64,000 bases of DNA from Larkinella sp. C7 (GTDB lineage: Bacteria; Bacteroidota; Bacteroidia; Cytophagales; Spirosomataceae). The first letter of the stretch is position 1. Every line of letters begins with the position of its first letter. The notes below the pieces were generated by a model, which had not been told where the DNA came from, did no database searches, and saw only the letters and a program-made list of their open reading frames with translations. Positions 60,812-64,000 of the stretch are shown piece by piece. The translations under genes were made by a program, and so were the position numbers. The stretch lies in contig NZ_VBSL01000005.1 of assembly GCF_006149005.1 (NCBI RefSeq), positions 434,338-498,337 on the forward strand, given 5' to 3'.

Positions 60812-61390
60812 CTAGTTGAACAGAAACCTCGTGCCCAGATGCAGGGCCTGGTGGGGTAGTAAAATTTCACGGAACGGCATTTCGCCAAAGAGTTCGTAAC
60901 GGGTAAACACCGTCGTTCGGTGGTGGAAACGATACCCCAGACCGGCACTGATGGTGGGCATGAATTTGAGTTGCGTCGCCGGGGCTTTGCGGTACTCACC
61001 CGAGTTCGAATCCTGTGTGTAGGAAGGTGAAACCGGTCGCACCAGCAAGGTTCCACCACCCAGAAAAGCATCGACATAGAGCGACCCGACGTACTTCCGG
61101 AAACCAAATTCGGAGTTGACAAAAAAGCCGGTTTGCACCCGCGGATGGTGGTAATAGCCCACGTTCAGGGTCTGGATGAGTTGAGAACCGGGGCGGTTGC
61201 GGTAATATAGCTCGGTTCCGATTTTGATTCCAATACCACCCGTCTGAATGTGTTTAAAGGTTGGCAAACTAATGGATTCCGAGAACAGACTGAGGGTGAT
61301 GGGCAGACCGCTTCGGGTCGGATTGGGCTTCTGCGCGTTCACCGTCGTGACGACCAGCAGCATGACAAGGAAGACTTGCACTGTTTTCAT
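60812..61390 (-). CDS. Predicted outer-membrane barrel protein
   Basis: 192 residues with a signal peptide ending near TVNAQ (about 20). The sequence alternates hydrophobic and polar residues: GGIGIKIGTELYYRNRPGS, LNVGYYHHPRVQTGFFVNSEFGFR, and a C-terminus of HLGTRFLFN. This is consistent with a small beta-barrel. No family was recognised. It lies upstream of the serine hydrolase gene on the same strand and may share a transcript. Confidence 0.65.
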   Translation of the reverse strand: MKTVQVFLVMLLVVTTVNAQKPNPTRSGLPITLSLFSESISLPTFKHIQTGGIGIKIGTELYYRNRPGSQLIQTLNVGYYHHPRVQTGFFVNSEFGFRKYVGSLYVDAFLGGGTLLVRPVSPSYTQDSNSGEYRKAPATQLKFMPTISAGLGYRFHHRTTVFTRYELFGEMPFREILLPHQALHLGTRFLFN

Positions 61391-61536
61391 GGCATTGTTC
61401 AGCAGTTGTTGTTGGCTGCAAAATTGGACCTAAAAACGATGCCAAGGCGGTTTTTGACCGCCCACCGGTCGGTGTTCCGGGCTGAATGGCCGAAATGAAA
61501 ACGCGAATGGTGGATAAAAGCACGAAGGTTTTGGGG

Positions 61537-62391
61537 TTAGGATCCCATCCACTGCCGAAATTCGGTCACACGCCGACGGCTAACGGCCACCTCTTCGGAG
61601 TGGCCGGGGTGAAGATGCAGCACCAACCGCCCGGAACCGTCGTTTTCGACTTTCCGGATGGCCTTTCGGTGGGTGATGAACTGGCGGTTGAGCCGAAAAA
61701 AAACATCGACGGGCAAGCGCTCGCTGAGCTGCTCGAGGGTGGCATCGACGGTAAACGACTGGCTATCGACGGTTTTGACGATGCTGGTTTCGTTCGTAAT
61801 AAAAATGTAGGCAATCTGCTCCATTGAAACCGGAACGAACCCTTTGCCCTGGTTCACCAGCAGGGTTTTCAGGGCTGGATTGCGGTTTTCTTCGGGTGCG
61901 GGTTCGGTCCGTACACCGGCCAGTTGCTGGCGCAATTCGGCAATGGCCTGGCGGTGGTAGGCCCGCATCCAGTACATGGTGTAGGCCATGTGCAGAATAA
62001 CGATGAAAAGGAGTCCAATCGGAATATCGTTGGAAATGGTGATCGACAAGTCGAACGGCGGGGGCCTTTTCAGAATAAACTTGTTGTAGATCAGGCTAAA
62101 AACGGCGATGATAAACCCCGTAGAAGCCAACGCCAGACCGCCCTGGGTCACCAGCCGTTGCAGCGGTTGAGTCGCCCACGAATACCGTACGTCCATCTTT
62201 CGGATCAGCCAGCGGTTGAACTCCCAGAGAATGACATTTACCCCCATGATGACGGCCACATCGAGGTAAAAAAGCGGATTCAGAAACAAATCACCGAGGG
62301 GAGCCGGATCGCCGATGAACCGGAACAGCACCGCCCAGATCGGAATGCCGATCAGGCGAACCCAGCGGTCGGGGTAGTGAATAACAGGCAT
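61537..62391 (-). CDS. Membrane-bound LytTR transcriptional regulator
   Basis: 284 residues from ATG 62391; the frame extends to a TTG at 62430. Four hydrophobic segments lie at about 14-30, 42-58, 85-105 and 125-150. A charged helix (AYHRQAIAELRQQL) follows, and the LytTR DNA-binding domain occupies about 190-284, with FVPVSMEQIAYIFITNE, FRLNRQFITHRKAIRKV and VAVSRRRVTEFRQWM. Such membrane-anchored LytTR proteins regulate genes without a receiver domain; targets here are unknown. Confidence 0.88.
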   Translation of the reverse strand: MPVIHYPDRWVRLIGIPIWAVLFRFIGDPAPLGDLFLNPLFYLDVAVIMGVNVILWEFNRWLIRKMDVRYSWATQPLQRLVTQGGLALASTGFIIAVFSLIYNKFILKRPPPFDLSITISNDIPIGLLFIVILHMAYTMYWMRAYHRQAIAELRQQLAGVRTEPAPEENRNPALKTLLVNQGKGFVPVSMEQIAYIFITNETSIVKTVDSQSFTVDATLEQLSERLPVDVFFRLNRQFITHRKAIRKVENDGSGRLVLHLHPGHSEEVAVSRRRVTEFRQWMGS

Positions 62392-62571
62392 TGGGATTAC
62401 CAGTACAATTGACAGACTTCCGGTAGCCAATGGGACAACGTCCCTTCAGCGGCTGATTACTGCCGCAAATTAATCTAATTTCTCCATCCAGCCTCACAAC
62501 CTTTCATTTACGGTTTTTTCTGCCTATCATCACAGTAGTTGGAGATATGCGTCTATTTTTCCGAGATTTAG

Positions 62572-62626
62572 TCAAGACAAAAGACGGGAGACGAGAGCAT
62601 AGAGACACTCCTGTCTTTTGTCTCAC
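62572..62626. repeat. Heptamer repeat upstream of the SPFH gene
   Basis: aaaagac-gggagac-gagagca-tagagac has a 7-bp step. AGACAAAAGAC (62575-62585) pairs with GTCTTTTGTCT (62613-62623). It lies in the spacer between divergent genes. Confidence 0.75.
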
Positions 62627-62670
62627 GTATTACTTCTATCCTCTTTCATTCACTTAACCTTCACTCTCTT

Positions 62671-63588
62671 ATGGGATATGTTTTTTTAACCCTTGTCGTT
62701 CTGGCCCTTCTGGTGGTTTTCATGACGGTCAAGGTCGTGCCGCAGCAAACCGCCTATGTGGTGGAGCGTCTGGGTAAATTTCTGGCGGTTCTGCAGCCGG
62801 GCATCACGTTCATCATTCCTTTTTTCGACCGGGTTGCCTACAAGCACAGTTTAAAAGAAACCGCTCTTGACATTCCCGAACAAATCTGCATTACCCGCGA
62901 CAACGTGCAGGTGCGCGTCGATGGCGTCATTTTTATTCAGATTGTCGATCCACAGAAAGCGTCGTACGGAATTGCCGATTACCGGTTTGCCGTCATTCAG
63001 TTGTCGCAGACCACGATGCGGAGTGAGATGGGCAAAATTGAACTGGACAAGACGTTTGAAGAACGGACGACGTTGAATCAGGCGGTGGTCCGGGCCATCG
63101 ACGAAGCCGCCATTGGCTGGGGTGTTAAAGTGTTGCGCTACGAAATCAAGAACATTACGCCCCCTCAATCCGTTTTGAACGCGATGGAGAAGCAGATGCA
63201 GGCCGAACGTGAAAAACGGGCGGTCATTCTGCAATCGGAGGGTGAAAAGCAATCCGCCATCAACATCGCCGAGGGGCAAAAACAGAAGGTTGTTCTCGAA
63301 TCCGAAGGGGTGCGGCTGCGGCAGATCAATGAAGCATCGGGCGAAGCGGAAGCCATCAAATCCATCGCCGATGCCACCGCCGAAAGCATCCGAAAAGTGG
63401 CAGCCGCGATCAACGACGAAGGTGGTATGGATGCCGTCCAACTCCGGGTGGCCGAACAACTGGTCGATCAGTTTGGCAACCTGGCCCGCACCAACAACAC
63501 GCTGATTCTGCCCGCGAATTTCGGGGATCTGGCATCGATTATTTCAACCGCCATGACGGTGGTCAAACATCAGGACAAAAAATCATAA
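62671..63588 (+). CDS. qmcA: SPFH/band 7 (stomatin-like, QmcA family) membrane protein
   Basis: 305 residues. A single N-terminal helix (about 3-20) is followed by the band 7 domain, with VVPQQTAYVVERLGKF, LQPGITFIIPFFDRV and AVVRAIDEAAIGWGVKVLRYEIKNITPP. A long coiled coil (AEREKRAVILQSEGEKQSAINIAEGQ) follows. SPFH proteins form ring-shaped membrane scaffolds and are often encoded beside NfeD, as here. It is upstream of the NfeD-like gene after four bases. Confidence 0.93.
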   Translation: MGYVFLTLVVLALLVVFMTVKVVPQQTAYVVERLGKFLAVLQPGITFIIPFFDRVAYKHSLKETALDIPEQICITRDNVQVRVDGVIFIQIVDPQKASYGIADYRFAVIQLSQTTMRSEMGKIELDKTFEERTTLNQAVVRAIDEAAIGWGVKVLRYEIKNITPPQSVLNAMEKQMQAEREKRAVILQSEGEKQSAINIAEGQKQKVVLESEGVRLRQINEASGEAEAIKSIADATAESIRKVAAAINDEGGMDAVQLRVAEQLVDQFGNLARTNNTLILPANFGDLASIISTAMTVVKHQDKKS

Positions 63589-63592
63589 AGCG

Positions 63593-64000
63593 ATGGACTT
63601 CATCACCTGGCCTCAGTTATGGGTCGTTCTGGGCATTCTGTTCCTGATTGCCGAACTACTCAGTGTTTCGTTTGTCTTCGCCTTCCTGAGCGTTGGCGCG
63701 TTCGTTACGGCCCTGGTCACCTGGCTGGGCGTAACGCCGGAAGTCAGCGCCCAGTTGTTTGCGTTTGCGTCCATCACGCTGCTAACACTGGTCACAGGCC
63801 GAAAACCGCTCCGGCGCTGGTTCGAATCCCGCACCCGAAAACAGGAATACGTCGAATCGGTGGGCGACAAAGCCACGGTCGTTGAAACCATCCCAGCCTC
63901 CGGCGAAGGCCGGATTTTCTACCGCGGCACGGAATGGACGGCGGTTTCGGACAACGACGAGTCGATCATGGCAGGGCGGCCGGTAGTGATCAAAAGAATG
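63593..64000 (+). CDS. NfeD-like protein, cut by window end
   Basis: 136 codons are visible from ATG 63593; no stop is reached. Two or three hydrophobic segments (LWVVLGILFLIAELLSVSF, FAFLSVGAFVTALVTWLG, SAQLFAFASITLLTLVTG) precede an OB-fold domain (GDKATVVETIPASGEGRIFYRGTEWTAVSDND). That is the short NfeD architecture without protease domain. It begins four bases after the SPFH gene, so the two form an operon; NfeD is thought to work with the SPFH ring. The C-terminus lies outside the window. Confidence 0.88.
   Translation, partial: MDFITWPQLWVVLGILFLIAELLSVSFVFAFLSVGAFVTALVTWLGVTPEVSAQLFAFASITLLTLVTGRKPLRRWFESRTRKQEYVESVGDKATVVETIPASGEGRIFYRGTEWTAVSDNDESIMAGRPVVIKRM

Overview
The window looks like chromosomal DNA of a Bacteroidota species in the order Cytophagales, most likely close to Spirosoma or Larkinella (inference). 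The signs are a giant type IX secretion protein SprA, a PorX-type regulator, a SusC/SusD pair, promoters of the TAnnTTTG type, a small SRP RNA with a UGAC tetraloop, and a moderately GC-rich coding style. There are no rRNA genes, tRNA genes, CRISPR arrays, phage modules or insertion sequences that I can support. About 45 protein genes, one RNA gene and a family of intergenic repeats are described. Both window ends cut through genes.

Layout. 0-9 kb: a TMEM220-like membrane protein and a TPR lipoprotein, SRP RNA, a transaldolase-family aldolase, FtsE, PorX, KdsB, a DUF4905-like protein coupled to a LysM/RlpA-like protein, and a DUF2400 protein. 9-21 kb: an unknown protein, a PagL-like outer-membrane protein, aldose epimerase, an ALDH7-type dehydrogenase, a barrel/lipoprotein pair, and a siderophore receptor with its PepSY partner. 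20.5-29.4 kb: 3-methyladenine glycosylase, a saccharopine-dehydrogenase-like protein, pdxA-yicC, a compact operon of 2-hydroxyacid dehydrogenase, beta-lactamase-like protein and SMUG2-like glycosylase, a GYF_2/CD225 protein with DUF2752, and an Omp85-type barrel. 29.4-40.7 kb: sprA, ruvA, a LysM lytic transglycosylase and a lipoprotein. 41-48 kb: an unusual polysaccharide-synthase locus. 48-55.5 kb: a rhamnosidase with SusC/SusD. 55.7-64 kb: UDP-xylose synthesis (ugd, uxs), acyl-CoA dehydrogenase, serine hydrolase, a barrel protein, a LytTR regulator, and an SPFH/NfeD pair.

The best candidate for an undescribed system is at 41.0-47.9 kb. A GH2-like lipoprotein overlaps by ATGA the start of a 1280-residue protein. 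In that protein a cellulose-synthase-like GT2 is followed, after its last membrane helix, by a GH26-like domain and a GH2-like domain, each lacking its expected acid/base glutamate. A convergent gene encodes a membrane-anchored tandem GH26-like protein whose first copy lacks the nucleophile while the second keeps both glutamates. The locus therefore pairs degenerate and intact glycosidase folds on a synthase, which suggests a synthesis-coupled glycan binding and trimming machine.

The second theme is between the genes. At a dozen places there are tandem heptamers, different in sequence at each site but always with a 7-bp period, mostly arranged as inverted arms able to form long hairpins. Some supply the stop codons of flanking genes. 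One separates susC from susD. A different composite repeat lies upstream of porX.
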